Shown: positions 1-6,519 of the stretch, piece after piece
Layout: each line of letters starts with the position of its first letter
Position numbering within the stretch: position 1 is the stretch's first letter
Source: Pseudomonadota bacterium
GTDB taxonomy: Bacteria > Pseudomonadota > Alphaproteobacteria > Rhodospirillales > Rhodospirillaceae
DNA length: 16,694 nt
Direction of reading: 5' to 3'
Assembly (NCBI GenBank): GCA_023396465.1
Contig: JAEWWF010000249.1
Coordinates: 1 to 16,694, forward strand
Made by a program: the position numbers and the translations under genes
The notes under the pieces: generated by a model
Told to the model about the DNA's origin: nothing
Databases searched by the model: none
The model's input: only the letters and a program-made list of their open reading frames with translations

Positions 1-95
1 CTAGGCTCGCCATCCCTTTGCCATTATCTATGAGTTCATTAGCAGAAGCGGAACGGCTGGTTCCGCCGGTCCCGCCGCACGGAGCAGCCCGATGA
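1..95 (+). CDS. C-terminal end of a probable YdbH-family envelope protein (partial, 5' end outside window)
   Basis: One reading frame is open from base 3 to a TGA at 93-95 and encodes about 30 residues ending in a proline-rich tail (LVPPVPPHGAAR). Its stop overlaps the start of the ynbE-like gene in an ATGA arrangement, which is typical of coupled genes. In E. coli and many proteobacteria the gene before ynbE and ydbL is ydbH, an AsmA-like protein that works with TamB and YhdP in moving phospholipids to the outer membrane. The fragment itself is too short to recognise, so the name rests on gene order alone. The local AT content (bases 25-50) is higher than in the following genes. Confidence 0.45.
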   Translation, partial: RLAIPLPLSMSSLAEAERLVPPVPPHGAAR

Positions 96-307
96 TCCGC
101 CCGCCCCTCCGCCCGGTCCTTCTGCCGACCTCCGCCCTTGCCGTGGCGGCGGTGCTGCTTCTGGCGGCCTGCCAGCCGACGGTGAAGGTGGAAGCTCCCG
201 ACAAGCCCATCGTTATCAACTTGAACGTGAAGATCGAGCAGGAAATCCGCGTCCGCGTCGAGAAGGATGTCGAGACCCTGTTCCAGGAACGCGGGGATCT
301 GTTCTGA
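92..307 (+). CDS. ynbE: YnbE-like small outer-membrane lipoprotein
   Basis: The 71-residue product has a short hydrophobic signal segment (about residues 14-24) and a lipobox LLAAC with the lipidated cysteine at residue 27. The mature part is only about 45 residues and carries the family pattern: a K/V-rich stretch, then KPIVINLNVKIEQEIRV, ending in a segment finishing ERGDLF. This matches the E. coli YnbE layout closely. YnbE is reported to partner YdbH in the bridge that carries phospholipid across the envelope. The start overlaps the upstream stop (ATGA at 92-95) and its own stop at 305-307 touches the ydbL reading frame, so the three genes form one transcription unit. I am confident of the family from the C-terminal motif. 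Confidence 0.88.
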   Translation: MIRPPLRPVLLPTSALAVAAVLLLAACQPTVKVEAPDKPIVINLNVKIEQEIRVRVEKDVETLFQERGDLF

Positions 308-336
308 TGCCGGTCCCATCGTCGGAGGGAATTACC

Positions 337-681
337 ATGCTGCACCGCCTGCGCCGTACCGCCGCCGCCGTCGTGCTGGGACTCGGCTGCACCTTTGCCG
401 CCATCGGCCCGGCGGCGGCGCTCGATCTCGATCAGGCCCGCGCCCAGGGGCTGGTGGGGGAACGCTTCGACGGCCTGCTCGGCCCCGTGCAGGGCGGCGG
501 CGAGGCGGAGGCTTTGGCCGCCCGCATCAACGCCCAGCGCATGGAGGAATACCGTCGCATCGCCGAACAGCGCGGCGTGCCGGTGTCCGAGGTGCAGAAA
601 CTCGCCGGTCAGTCCCTCATCAACAAGGTCCCCGCCGGCACCTTCGTCATGACCCCGGCCGGCCAGTGGCAGCGGAAATGA
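337..681 (+). CDS. ydbL: YdbL family protein (DUF1318), secreted
   Basis: The product is a 114-residue protein with a cleavable signal peptide: basic RLRR at residues 4-7, a hydrophobic core, and likely cleavage near residues 26-29 (AAA before LDLD). The mature domain shows the DUF1318 pattern of a DLDQARAQGLVGER opening, a helix containing ARINAQRMEEYRRIAEQRGV, and a GQSLINKVPAGTF close. I chose ATG 337 because GGAGGG lies at 324-329, seven bases upstream, and the signal peptide begins cleanly there. An in-frame ATG at 307 overlaps the ynbE stop but lacks a site of similar quality. YdbL is encoded with YdbH and YnbE and is thought to assist them in the periplasm. A hairpin at 708-729 follows. 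Confidence 0.85.
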   Translation: MLHRLRRTAAAVVLGLGCTFAAIGPAAALDLDQARAQGLVGERFDGLLGPVQGGGEAEALAARINAQRMEEYRRIAEQRGVPVSEVQKLAGQSLINKVPAGTFVMTPAGQWQRK

Positions 682-707
682 CGCAGGCGGCCTGCCCTGA
701 AACGATC

Positions 708-729
708 CGGGGCGGCCTTGGCCGCCCCG
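708..729. terminator. GC-rich hairpin between convergent genes
   Basis: CGGGGCGGCC and GGCCGCCCCG form a perfect 10-base inverted repeat separated by only TT, so a folded RNA would open a slightly larger loop. It lies 26 bases after the ydbL stop and 17 bases before the end of the minus-strand gene at 747. No clear run of T follows on the plus strand. On the minus strand a GATCGTTTC tail follows. It could serve as a bidirectional terminator. Confidence 0.6.
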
Positions 730-746
730 TGGTCCCATCATCCGCC

Positions 747-1160
747 CTAATGCAGATGATTGTAGTGTCGTCCATGCAGCGAACTACCGTAGCGTAGGAC
801 GATATAGTTGGTCTCATACCGCCGCGTCGCCGACCCCATGGGCATCAACGGGATGGGATCGTTGGCGATCAGCCGGAACTGAAATAAAAAACGGTCGATC
901 TCGTAGCTTGTCAGAACGCTGGTGAAGCGCGACACGATGATCGGCTTGCGCGCCTTCGGCTGCGGGTAGGACGCACCACCACCGCCATGTCTTTCGTCAT
1001 CGCGGACGGCATCCTCGTCCGGGGCGGTTCCGCCGGACGAGAAGATGTCCGCCACCGGCATCGCCTCACCCAGCGCGAACGTCGACCGCCCCGCCGCCGG
1101 AAGGCGGGCCGTGGTGGCGCTCGCGATGGGCGCGCCGACTTTGCCGGCTGCGACGGACAT
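747..1160 (-). CDS. Hypothetical protein, not recognised
   Basis: The frame encodes 137 residues. The N-terminal half is rich in Ala, Gly, Pro and Asp and looks disordered. The second half (from about residue 70) is more protein-like, with IIVSRFTSVLTSYEIDRFLF and FRLIANDPIPLMPM, and the chain ends with a histidine-rich tail (LHGRHYNHLH). I recognise no domain, signal peptide or membrane segment. Support for a real gene is the lack of any credible alternative on either strand, the balanced composition of its C-terminal half, a preceding AT-rich region with promoter-like elements (1223-1250), and a hairpin just after the stop. The start is uncertain, since the ribosome site before ATG 1160 is weak (GAAGGG about nine bases upstream) and a second minus-strand frame (911-1189) overlaps it. 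Confidence 0.5.
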   Translation of the reverse strand: MSVAAGKVGAPIASATTARLPAAGRSTFALGEAMPVADIFSSGGTAPDEDAVRDDERHGGGGASYPQPKARKPIIVSRFTSVLTSYEIDRFLFQFRLIANDPIPLMPMGSATRRYETNYIVLRYGSSLHGRHYNHLH

Positions 1161-1200
1161 GGGGGTAGACCCTTCGGATAAGATGCCAAGGGAAATAATC

Positions 1201-1216
1201 GTAGATACTCGTCTAC
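1201..1216. promoter_or_regulatory. Palindrome, candidate operator of the 747-1160 gene
   Basis: GTAGA and TCTAC form a perfect inverted repeat around the six bases TACTCG. It falls about where transcription would start from the minus-strand promoter-like pair at 1223-1250, a usual place for a repressor site. No known regulator consensus is claimed. Confidence 0.35.
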
Positions 1217-1222
1217 TCTTTT

Positions 1223-1250
1223 AGTTTATGCGGCATTCACCGTCCGTCAA
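1223..1250 (-). promoter_or_regulatory. Candidate sigma-70-type promoter of the 747-1160 gene
   Basis: Read on the minus strand, TTGACG (1250-1245) is followed after 16 bases by TAAACT (1228-1223). The -35 matches five of six consensus positions and the -10 four of six. The region is distinctly AT-richer than its surroundings. A start near 1216 would leave an untranslated leader of about 55 bases. Confidence 0.4.
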
Positions 1251-1399
1251 TCTATCTTTAACAAAATCCTGTTCCGCCACCTGCCTTGCATCGCGGTTCG
1301 TCGGCGCGGCATGATCGGGGACGGGCGCCGGGCGTTTGTGTCAGGCGCCGACACCGCCCCACCCGCCCCGGACCCCAGGCAGACACAGCGAGCCGCAGC

Positions 1400-1945
1400 A
1401 TGAGCCAACATCTTCTCGTCACCCTGTTCTGCCCCGACCGCACCGGCCTGGTGGCCGCCGTGGCCGGGCGCCTGTTCGATTTGGGGGTGAACCTCGGCGA
1501 TACCTCCTTCGCCGTGCTCGGCACCGCCGCCGAGTTCAGCGCCGTCTGCGAGGTGCCGCCGGATGTGATGGCAGAGGAAATCCAGACTGCCCTCACCGCC
1601 CTCCCGGAAGCCGCCGGAGCCCGCATCGAGGTGCGGCCGTTCGGCCTTGATCCGATCGCCGACACCAGTGGGCGCGTCACCCATCGGGTGTTCGTGCGCG
1701 GCGGTGACCGCCCCGGCCTGGTGGCCCGCATGGCGGAAGTGTTCGGACAGTACGAGGCCAACATCGTGCGCATGAGCGCCGAGCACATCCCGGACGGCGG
1801 CGACGGGCAATACGTGGTGCGCTTCGACGTCGCCATACCCGCCGCCGCCGTCGATCGTTGCCTCAATACCGCCGCCAATACCGCCGGCGAACTGCACCTC
1901 ACCTGCCATGTGGACGCCGCCGAGCGGCTGCACCCGGCGCAATGA
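1400..1945 (+). CDS. Double ACT-domain protein, GcvR-like
   Basis: The product has 181 residues and is made of two ACT domains, roughly residues 4-75 and 94-170. Both show the ACT signature at the strand-helix turn: CPDRTGLVAAVAG in the first, DRPGLVARMAEVFGQYEANI in the second. The size and two-domain layout fit the GcvR group (E. coli GcvR is about 190 residues), which senses glycine and restrains GcvA, the activator of the glycine cleavage genes. No gcvA or gcv genes are visible here, so the amino acid sensed and the partner are unknown. I chose ATG 1400 because the ACT fold begins immediately after it, whereas the longer in-frame N-terminus from 1286 is arginine-rich low-complexity sequence. 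Its stop overlaps the next start (ATGA at 1942-1945). Confidence 0.8.
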   Translation: MSQHLLVTLFCPDRTGLVAAVAGRLFDLGVNLGDTSFAVLGTAAEFSAVCEVPPDVMAEEIQTALTALPEAAGARIEVRPFGLDPIADTSGRVTHRVFVRGGDRPGLVARMAEVFGQYEANIVRMSAEHIPDGGDGQYVVRFDVAIPAAAVDRCLNTAANTAGELHLTCHVDAAERLHPAQ

Positions 1946-2433
1946 CCGGCAGTCGTATCCTGATCAACAGCGCGGTGACGCCGGACGCCCTGCCGGCGGT
2001 TCATCCCGGCGACCTCATGCGGGCCTGGGACGCCGCCACCACGGCGGCGGAGATGGGGCTGGAAGCGGCATGGGACGATGCCGCCGGCGTCACCTTTCGC
2101 GGCCCCGGCGGCGAAGTGACGCTGCTGTTCGAGGACATGGACGCCCGCGTCTGGGTGGCCGGCATCAACCGGCTGGTCGGGCTCGACAGTCCGCAGGGAA
2201 TCGCCCTGTGCTTCCGCCTGCTGGCGCTGATCGACCTGATGGCGACCGCCACATGGGCCCGCCCCCTGTTCGTCCTCGGCGGACCGGACGGGCCGGACAT
2301 TCACCCCGCCTTGTTCCGGGTGGCGTCCAGCCTGCCGCTTGGCCGCGATGCCCGCTTCGACAGCCGCGAGTTCGAGCGCCGCACCCGCCCCCTCACCGGC
2401 CCCGCGCGGTTGCGCGGCGGCCAATCATCGTGA
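1942..2433 (+). CDS. Hypothetical protein coupled to the ACT-domain gene
   Basis: This 163-residue protein starts inside the stop of the ACT-domain gene (ATGA), so translation of the two is probably coupled. I do not recognise the family. It is acidic and alanine-rich in the first half, with a beta-strand-like segment (GEVTLLFEDMDARVWVAGI, about residues 57-75), a hydrophobic helix near residues 86-100 (ALCFRLLALIDLMATA), and a basic arginine-rich C-terminus. There is no signal peptide, no clear membrane span and no cysteine pair. The coupling suggests a role with the ACT protein, for instance as its binding partner, but that is inference only. A 13-base-pair hairpin follows the stop. Confidence 0.7.
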   Translation: MTGSRILINSAVTPDALPAVHPGDLMRAWDAATTAAEMGLEAAWDDAAGVTFRGPGGEVTLLFEDMDARVWVAGINRLVGLDSPQGIALCFRLLALIDLMATATWARPLFVLGGPDGPDIHPALFRVASSLPLGRDARFDSREFERRTRPLTGPARLRGGQSS

Positions 2434-2453
2434 TTCGGGCCGGATGACATGCC

Positions 2454-2491
2454 GACAGATCCGGCGACGGACTGCCGCCGCCGGATCTGTC
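2454..2491. terminator. Strong hairpin between convergent genes
   Basis: GACAGATCCGGCG (2454-2466) and CGCCGGATCTGTC (2479-2491) are perfect 13-base inverted arms around a 12-base loop. The structure lies between the stop of the 1942 gene and the stop of the minus-strand TRAP binding-protein gene. No T run follows on either strand, so it may stabilise ends or pause transcription rather than be a classical intrinsic terminator. Confidence 0.65.
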
Positions 2492-2505
2492 ATGCGCGCC
2501 AGTGA

Positions 2506-3549
2506 TCAGCCGTCGGTTTCCAACTGCTCGATCTCGCGGGTCAGCGCTTCGAGAACCTGTTCGCCCTCGCCGCCCTCGCCACCGGTCATGCCGATATAAA
2601 CGTCGCGTGCCTGCATGGCCGCGTCCTGGAAGCGGGCGCGTTCGGCTTCCGTCAGCTCGATCATCGGCATGTCGGGCTTGGCCTGCTTGATTTTCTCCAA
2701 CCGTTCTTCGGCGTACTGCTTCTTCAAATCGAAGATGAAGTCCGCCAACTCGGCCGTCACCTCCTCCACCACCTTCTTATGATCCTCGGACAAGTCGCTG
2801 TAGAAGGCGGCATTGGTGACCACCGTGGTGGTGAATTCCTGCTCTCCGGCCCAGATCATGTAGTCGGAGACCTCGTAGAACTTCATCTCCTCGATGGCGA
2901 ACACCGGGTTCACCTGGCCGTCGATCTGGCCCAGTTGCAAGGCGCCGTAGACCTCGCCATAGGGCATCGGTGTCGGGTCGGCCCCCATGGCCTTGTAGGA
3001 TTCGGTGAGGATGGGCGAGGTCATGGTGCGCATCTTGAAGCCGCTCATGTCATCGGGGCTGCGGACCTCGCGGTTGGTGGTCCACACCATTTCGCCCTCT
3101 GGGTACATGGTGATCAGCTTGAGGTTCTTGTCCTCGAACTTCGGAGCCAGCATTTCGTAAACGGTGCTGCCTTCGGTGAGCACCTGCTTGTTCACTTCCT
3201 CCTGGCTGCTGAGGATGTAGGGCAGGTTGAAGACGCCGATTTCCGGCACCATGGTCGCCAAGTGGCCCGGCGAAGCATTGGCGAATTGCAGCGTGCCGTT
3301 GGCCACCAGCTCGGTCAGTTGCGCCGAGGTGCCGAGGGCACCATAGGGGTAGATCTGCACGGTGACGTCGCCGCCGGTGCGCTCCTCCACCAAGGCCTTG
3401 AAGCGCTTGGCGTACTGATCCTGGACGCTGCCTTCGATCTCCTCCAGCGCGAATTTCCAGGTTTCGGCCTGCGCCGCCGACAGGCTGGCGGATGCGGCGA
3501 AGATGGCGGCGGCGGCGGTGATCGCCGTGCCGAGGGTGCGAATGGTCAT
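2506..3549 (-). CDS. dctP: TRAP transporter periplasmic substrate-binding protein, DctP family
   Basis: The 347-residue product has a Sec signal peptide with likely cleavage after AQA at residue 28. The mature chain shows the DctP pattern: a WKFALEE first strand, GTLQFANASPG near residues 85-94, and the hallmark GFKMRTM segment with Arg174, the position that in characterised TRAP binding proteins forms a salt bridge to the substrate carboxylate. MPYGEVYGALQLGQIDGQVNP (195-215) follows, as usual for the family. The start ATG 3549 has AAGGAG nine bases upstream, and the longer frame to 3702 adds only low-complexity sequence. The gene is divergent from the membrane subunits, so the transporter is encoded in two transcription units. 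The substrate is probably an organic acid or sugar acid but cannot be named from sequence. The tail is rich in Gly and Glu. Confidence 0.93.
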   Translation of the reverse strand: MTIRTLGTAITAAAAIFAASASLSAAQAETWKFALEEIEGSVQDQYAKRFKALVEERTGGDVTVQIYPYGALGTSAQLTELVANGTLQFANASPGHLATMVPEIGVFNLPYILSSQEEVNKQVLTEGSTVYEMLAPKFEDKNLKLITMYPEGEMVWTTNREVRSPDDMSGFKMRTMTSPILTESYKAMGADPTPMPYGEVYGALQLGQIDGQVNPVFAIEEMKFYEVSDYMIWAGEQEFTTTVVTNAAFYSDLSEDHKKVVEEVTAELADFIFDLKKQYAEERLEKIKQAKPDMPMIELTEAERARFQDAAMQARDVYIGMTGGEGGEGEQVLEALTREIEQLETDG

Positions 3550-3711
3550 GGGAAGGCACTCCTTCGGTTGGGTCCGAGTGGGCGGCTCCCCGCGTCCGCC
3601 AGTTGGGGCAGCGCGCCGCGCCGAAGGCGGTGCCGGGAGCCGCGGCCGCCGGGCTTCCTGCGCGACGACCGAAGGGGCGAGCTTGCGCTCTGGGCTCATC
3701 ATGCTAGCAAT

Positions 3712-3726
3712 GCCGGAAAATCCGGC
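3712..3726. promoter_or_regulatory. Inverted repeat, candidate operator upstream of dctP
   Basis: GCCGGA and TCCGGC form a perfect 6-base inverted repeat around AAA. It sits within the possible spacer of the weak minus-strand promoter described for this region, which would suit a regulator of the binding-protein gene. No regulator is encoded next to it. Confidence 0.3.
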
Positions 3727-3849
3727 GCAAGGACAAAATCATCATGGATAGAATCACACTGCGACAGGAGCAGTCCATTAAACCCCGTCGGTGCGATTCA
3801 TAAATCTTCCTCGCCCCATAACCAGCATCGAGTCGGACCTGATGCGTGA

Positions 3850-3893
3850 CAGATACTGAATCTGAGATTGCGGGCACCACGGCATATCTGATA
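3850..3893. promoter_or_regulatory. Two small inverted repeats in the TRAP divergent region
   Basis: CAGAT-ACTGA-ATCTG at 3850-3864 and TATC-T-GATA at 3885-3893 are perfect short dyads about 20 bases apart, in the AT-richer core of the gap. They could be binding sites for a transcription factor acting on either unit. Arms this short can arise by chance. Confidence 0.25.
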
Positions 3894-3964
3894 CCGCGCC
3901 ACCGCATCCTGTCAGAGGCGGAGGTTGATCCTGCGGATGTTATGCCATAGCCTGATGCTTCGTT

Positions 3965-3982
3965 GCCGGCCCTGGGGCTGGC
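3965..3982. other. Hairpin in the probable dctQ leader
   Basis: GCCGGCCC and GGGCTGGC can pair over eight positions, one of them a G-U pair, though the two-base gap means the innermost pairs would open. No T run follows, so it is not an obvious terminator. It lies about 100 bases before dctQ and could structure the leader. Confidence 0.25.
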
Positions 3983-4084
3983 ACGCCCGATCATCATCCA
4001 CAACGCCGCAACGGGAACGCTGGTTCGACGTTGCTAGTGGGAGTTGCGACCCCCGCGGCAAGGGGAGACACAGGAGGACGGCGC

Positions 4085-4699
4085 ATGGACGGACGCTCGG
4101 GTCCGCCGGAGGGCGGCGGGCGACGCCATCCGGTTTTGGCGGCGGTGACGCTGCTTGATCGCATCCTGGCAAGGGTGGAAAGCTTCATCCTCGCCTACGG
4201 CATCCTGGCGATGTTCCTGAACACCATTTCCAACGTGGTCAGCCGTTACATCCTCGGCCAGAGCCTGTACTTCTCGGAAGAGCTGAACCAGTTCCTGATC
4301 GTGCTGGTGACCTTCGTCGGCCTTGGCTACGCCACCCGGCGGGGCCGCCACATCCGCATGTCCGCCTTCTACGACCAACTGGGCGACCGCGCCCGCAAAG
4401 GGCTGATGATCGGCATCGCCGCCATCACCGGCGCGGTCATGTTCTGGCTGGCGTGGGTGAGCCTGGAGTACGTGCAGTCGGTGGCCACCTCCCGCCGTGT
4501 CACCTCGGCGCTGCAAGTGCCGCTGTACCTGACCTATGTGTGGGTGCCCTTCGGCTTTTTCCTCACCGGCATCCAATACGCCCTGACGGTGCTGCGCAAT
4601 CTGCGCGACAGCGACGATGTGTGGCTGTCGTGGGAGACCATCGACACCTACGAGGAACTCGACGACACCCTAGCGCAGAGCGGCGCCGACCGTGACTAG
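4085..4699 (+). CDS. dctQ: TRAP transporter small membrane subunit, DctQ family
   Basis: The 204-residue protein has four predicted membrane segments, at about residues 33-53, 67-84, 106-127 and 147-168, the DctQ topology. Family signatures include NVVSRYILGQSLYFSEELNQFL (50-71), where the conserved Glu and Asn occur, and GYATRRGRHIRM (81-92) at the end of the second segment. DctQ forms the membrane complex with DctM, driving uptake with the sodium or proton gradient. ATG 4085 follows AGGAGG (4072-4077) by seven bases; an earlier in-frame ATG at 4031 has no such site. The hydrophilic N-terminus (first 17 residues, rich in Gly, Pro and Arg) is longer than usual, as is the acidic C-terminal tail after residue 175. 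Confidence 0.92.
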   Translation: MDGRSGPPEGGGRRHPVLAAVTLLDRILARVESFILAYGILAMFLNTISNVVSRYILGQSLYFSEELNQFLIVLVTFVGLGYATRRGRHIRMSAFYDQLGDRARKGLMIGIAAITGAVMFWLAWVSLEYVQSVATSRRVTSALQVPLYLTYVWVPFGFFLTGIQYALTVLRNLRDSDDVWLSWETIDTYEELDDTLAQSGADRD

Positions 4700-4725
4700 C
4701 CGGCCGCACAGAGGAGACCAACCCC

Positions 4726-6006
4726 ATGACCGCGGTAATGCTGGGGGTGATGATCGGGCTGCTGCTGCTCGGCTTCCCCATGATGATTCCGTTGCTGGCG
4801 GCGACCATCATCGCCTTCATCGCCTTCTTTCCGGGCATGCCGACCACCAACATCGTGCAGCAGATGATCGGCGGCGTCAGCCCGACGGCGCTGATCGCCG
4901 TGCCCATGTTCATCCTGGCCGCCGACATCGTCACCAAGGGCCACACCGCCGACCGGCTGTTGGACCTGGTGCTGCGCTTCGTCGGTCACCTGAAGGGCGG
5001 GCTGGCGGTGACGGCGGCCGTCACCTGCACCCTGTTCGGCGCCGTCTCCGGCTCCACCCAGGCGACGGTGGTGGCGGTCGGCGGGCCGCTGCGGCCAAAG
5101 ATGGTGGAAGCCGGCTACAAGGACAGCTTCGTCATGGCGTTGGCCATCAACGCCAGCGACATCGCCTTCCTGATCCCGCCCTCCATCGGCATGATCATCT
5201 ACGGCGTCATCTCCGGCACCTCCATCGCCGAGCTGTTCATCGCCGGCATCGGACCGGGGCTGATGATCCTGGTCATGTTCTCCGCCTATTCGGTGGTCTT
5301 CGCCATCCGCGAAGGCATCCCCACCCAGCCCCGCGCCACCTGGGGGGAGCGCCTGACGGCCATCCGCGGCGCCCTGTGGCCGCTGGGCTTCCCGGTCATC
5401 ATCATCGGCGGCATCTACGGCGGCATCTTCAGCCCGACCGAGGCGGCGTCGGTGGCGGTGGCCTACGCGCTGATCCTGGAGGTGCTGATCTTCCGCGCCG
5501 TCAAACTGCGCGAACTGCCGGAGATCGCCCTGTCCACCGGCCTCATCACCGCCGTGGTGTTCATCCTGGTCGGCGCCGGAGCGGCGTTTTCCTGGATCAT
5601 CAGCTTCGCCATGGTGCCGCAGGCGATCATCGGCAGTCTGGGGCTGGAGAATGCCGGCCCGACCATGGTGCTGGTGGCCATCTCCATCGCCTTCTTCATC
5701 GGCTGCATGTTCGTCGACCCCATCGTGGTGATCCTGGTGCTGGTGCCGATCTTCGCGCCACTGGTGCAGGGGGCGGGGCTCGACCCGGTGCTGGTCGGGA
5801 CCATCGTCACCTTGCAGGTGGCGATCGGCTCGGCGACGCCGCCGTTCGGCTGCGACATCTTCACCGGCATCGCCATCTTCCGCCGGCCCTATGTGGAGGT
5901 GATCCGCGGCACGCCGCCGTTCATCGTCATGCTGCTGCTGTCGTCGGTGCTGCTGATCGCCTTCCCGCAGATCGCATTGTTCCTGCGCGATCTCGCCTTC
6001 CGCTGA
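4726..6006 (+). CDS. dctM: TRAP transporter large membrane subunit, DctM family
   Basis: This 426-residue, strongly hydrophobic protein is of standard DctM length and matches the family along its whole length. It has an N-terminal FPGMP region, FGAVSGSTQATVVAVGG at residues 104-120, IPPSIGMIIYG at 150-160, and the C-terminal ATPPFGCDIFTG motif found near the end of DctM proteins. DctM is the ion-coupled translocation channel that accepts substrate from the binding protein. It starts 26 bases after the dctQ stop, with GAGGAG (4711-4716) nine bases before the ATG. The universal stress protein gene follows 30 bases later, so dctQ, dctM and that gene form one operon. Nothing appears truncated. 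Confidence 0.95.
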   Translation: MTAVMLGVMIGLLLLGFPMMIPLLAATIIAFIAFFPGMPTTNIVQQMIGGVSPTALIAVPMFILAADIVTKGHTADRLLDLVLRFVGHLKGGLAVTAAVTCTLFGAVSGSTQATVVAVGGPLRPKMVEAGYKDSFVMALAINASDIAFLIPPSIGMIIYGVISGTSIAELFIAGIGPGLMILVMFSAYSVVFAIREGIPTQPRATWGERLTAIRGALWPLGFPVIIIGGIYGGIFSPTEAASVAVAYALILEVLIFRAVKLRELPEIALSTGLITAVVFILVGAGAAFSWIISFAMVPQAIIGSLGLENAGPTMVLVAISIAFFIGCMFVDPIVVILVLVPIFAPLVQGAGLDPVLVGTIVTLQVAIGSATPPFGCDIFTGIAIFRRPYVEVIRGTPPFIVMLLLSSVLLIAFPQIALFLRDLAFR

Positions 6007-6036
6007 GGAGGACTCTCAAGACCAGGGAGGAAACCC

Positions 6037-6477
6037 GTGTATTTCAACAACATCCTGGTGGGGCTGGATGGCTCCGACCGCGCCATGAAGGCGCTGGAAC
6101 TGGCCGTGCAACTGGAAGACAAGTTCGACGCCTGCCTGCATATCGTGTCCGTCTACCGCCACTACGGCCATTTTGAAAGCTCCCACTCGCTGGTGCGGCC
6201 GCGGGCCGGCCTGTCCGCCCCCGACGAGGCGCTGAAGCAGATCGCGCGGGAGATCGTCGACATGGGCGTCGCCCGCGCCCGCGAGCTGGGGGCGACCGGC
6301 GTCAAAGGCACCGTAAAACGTGGCAAGCCGTCGCGGGTGCTGCTGGACTACACCAAGGAGCACGCCATCGACTGCATCGTGCTCGGCAAGACCGGCCTGG
6401 GGGATGGGCTGGTGCTGGGCTCCGTCTCCAACCGGGTGGCGACGCTCGCTCCCTGCACCTGCATCACCGTCACCTGA
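6037..6477 (+). CDS. Universal stress protein, UspA family, TRAP-linked (TeaD-like position)
   Basis: The product is a 146-residue single Usp domain starting NNILVGLDGSDRAMKALE, with the nucleotide-contacting Asp at residue 11, and ending APCTCITVT. The start is GTG 6037 with GGAGG at 6026-6030, six bases upstream. ATP-binding Usp proteins carry G-2x-G-9x-G-(S/T). Here it reads G117-KT-G120, seven residues, then G128-S129, so the spacing is two residues short and binding should not be assumed. Position after dctM recalls TeaD, the ATP-binding Usp protein that affects ectoine uptake by TeaABC in Halomonas elongata, so control of transport activity is a reasonable inference. A terminator-like hairpin follows at 6484-6504. 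Confidence 0.9.
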   Translation: MYFNNILVGLDGSDRAMKALELAVQLEDKFDACLHIVSVYRHYGHFESSHSLVRPRAGLSAPDEALKQIAREIVDMGVARARELGATGVKGTVKRGKPSRVLLDYTKEHAIDCIVLGKTGLGDGLVLGSVSNRVATLAPCTCITVT

Positions 6478-6483
6478 AGCAAA

Positions 6484-6504
6484 CGGGGGCGCCCATCGCC
6501 CCCG
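6484..6504. terminator. Bidirectional terminator between the usp gene and glsB
   Basis: CGGGGGCG and CGCCCCCG form a perfect 8-base-pair stem around the loop CCCAT. On the minus strand the stem is followed by TTTGCTT, a fair U-rich tail, so it probably ends the glsB transcript. On the plus strand it lies just after the usp stop and is followed by a C/T-rich stretch. Confidence 0.75.
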
Positions 6505-6519
6505 CTCTCCCTGCTCCGC

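Larger units (their letters stand above)
3550..4084. other. Long divergent intergenic region between the TRAP units
   Basis: This 535-base gap holds no convincing gene. Small frames on both strands lack ribosome sites and have mixed, unprotein-like composition. The half next to dctP (3550-3690) is very GC-rich and would form its leader. The part from about 3690 to 3960 is clearly AT-richer and should contain both promoters. On the minus strand, TTGCGC and TAGCAT spaced by 18 bases (about 3701-3730) are a weak promoter match. I find no good match for the plus-strand unit. Several small inverted repeats lie here and are listed separately. Confidence 0.6.

Noticed and set aside
1300..1352. GTCGGCGC / GCGCCGAC inverted repeat in front of the ACT gene
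   Set aside because: Arms are 37 bases apart and made of GC-rich sequence common here; chance is a sufficient explanation.
1258..2424. 388-codon open frame on the minus strand
   Set aside because: Antisense to the ACT-domain gene and its coupled partner, both of which have better starts and protein-like composition.
2779..3849. 356-codon open frame on the plus strand
   Set aside because: Antisense of the TRAP binding-protein gene and its leader; no ribosome site and no recognisable motifs.
3978..3999. TGGCAC element resembling a sigma-54 promoter before dctQ
   Set aside because: The -24-like TGGCAC is present but the -12 GC dinucleotide at the right spacing is missing.
4692..6176. 494-codon open frame on the plus strand
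   Set aside because: Out-of-frame shadow of dctM; the composition is His/Arg/Pro-rich and the true frame shows clear DctM motifs.
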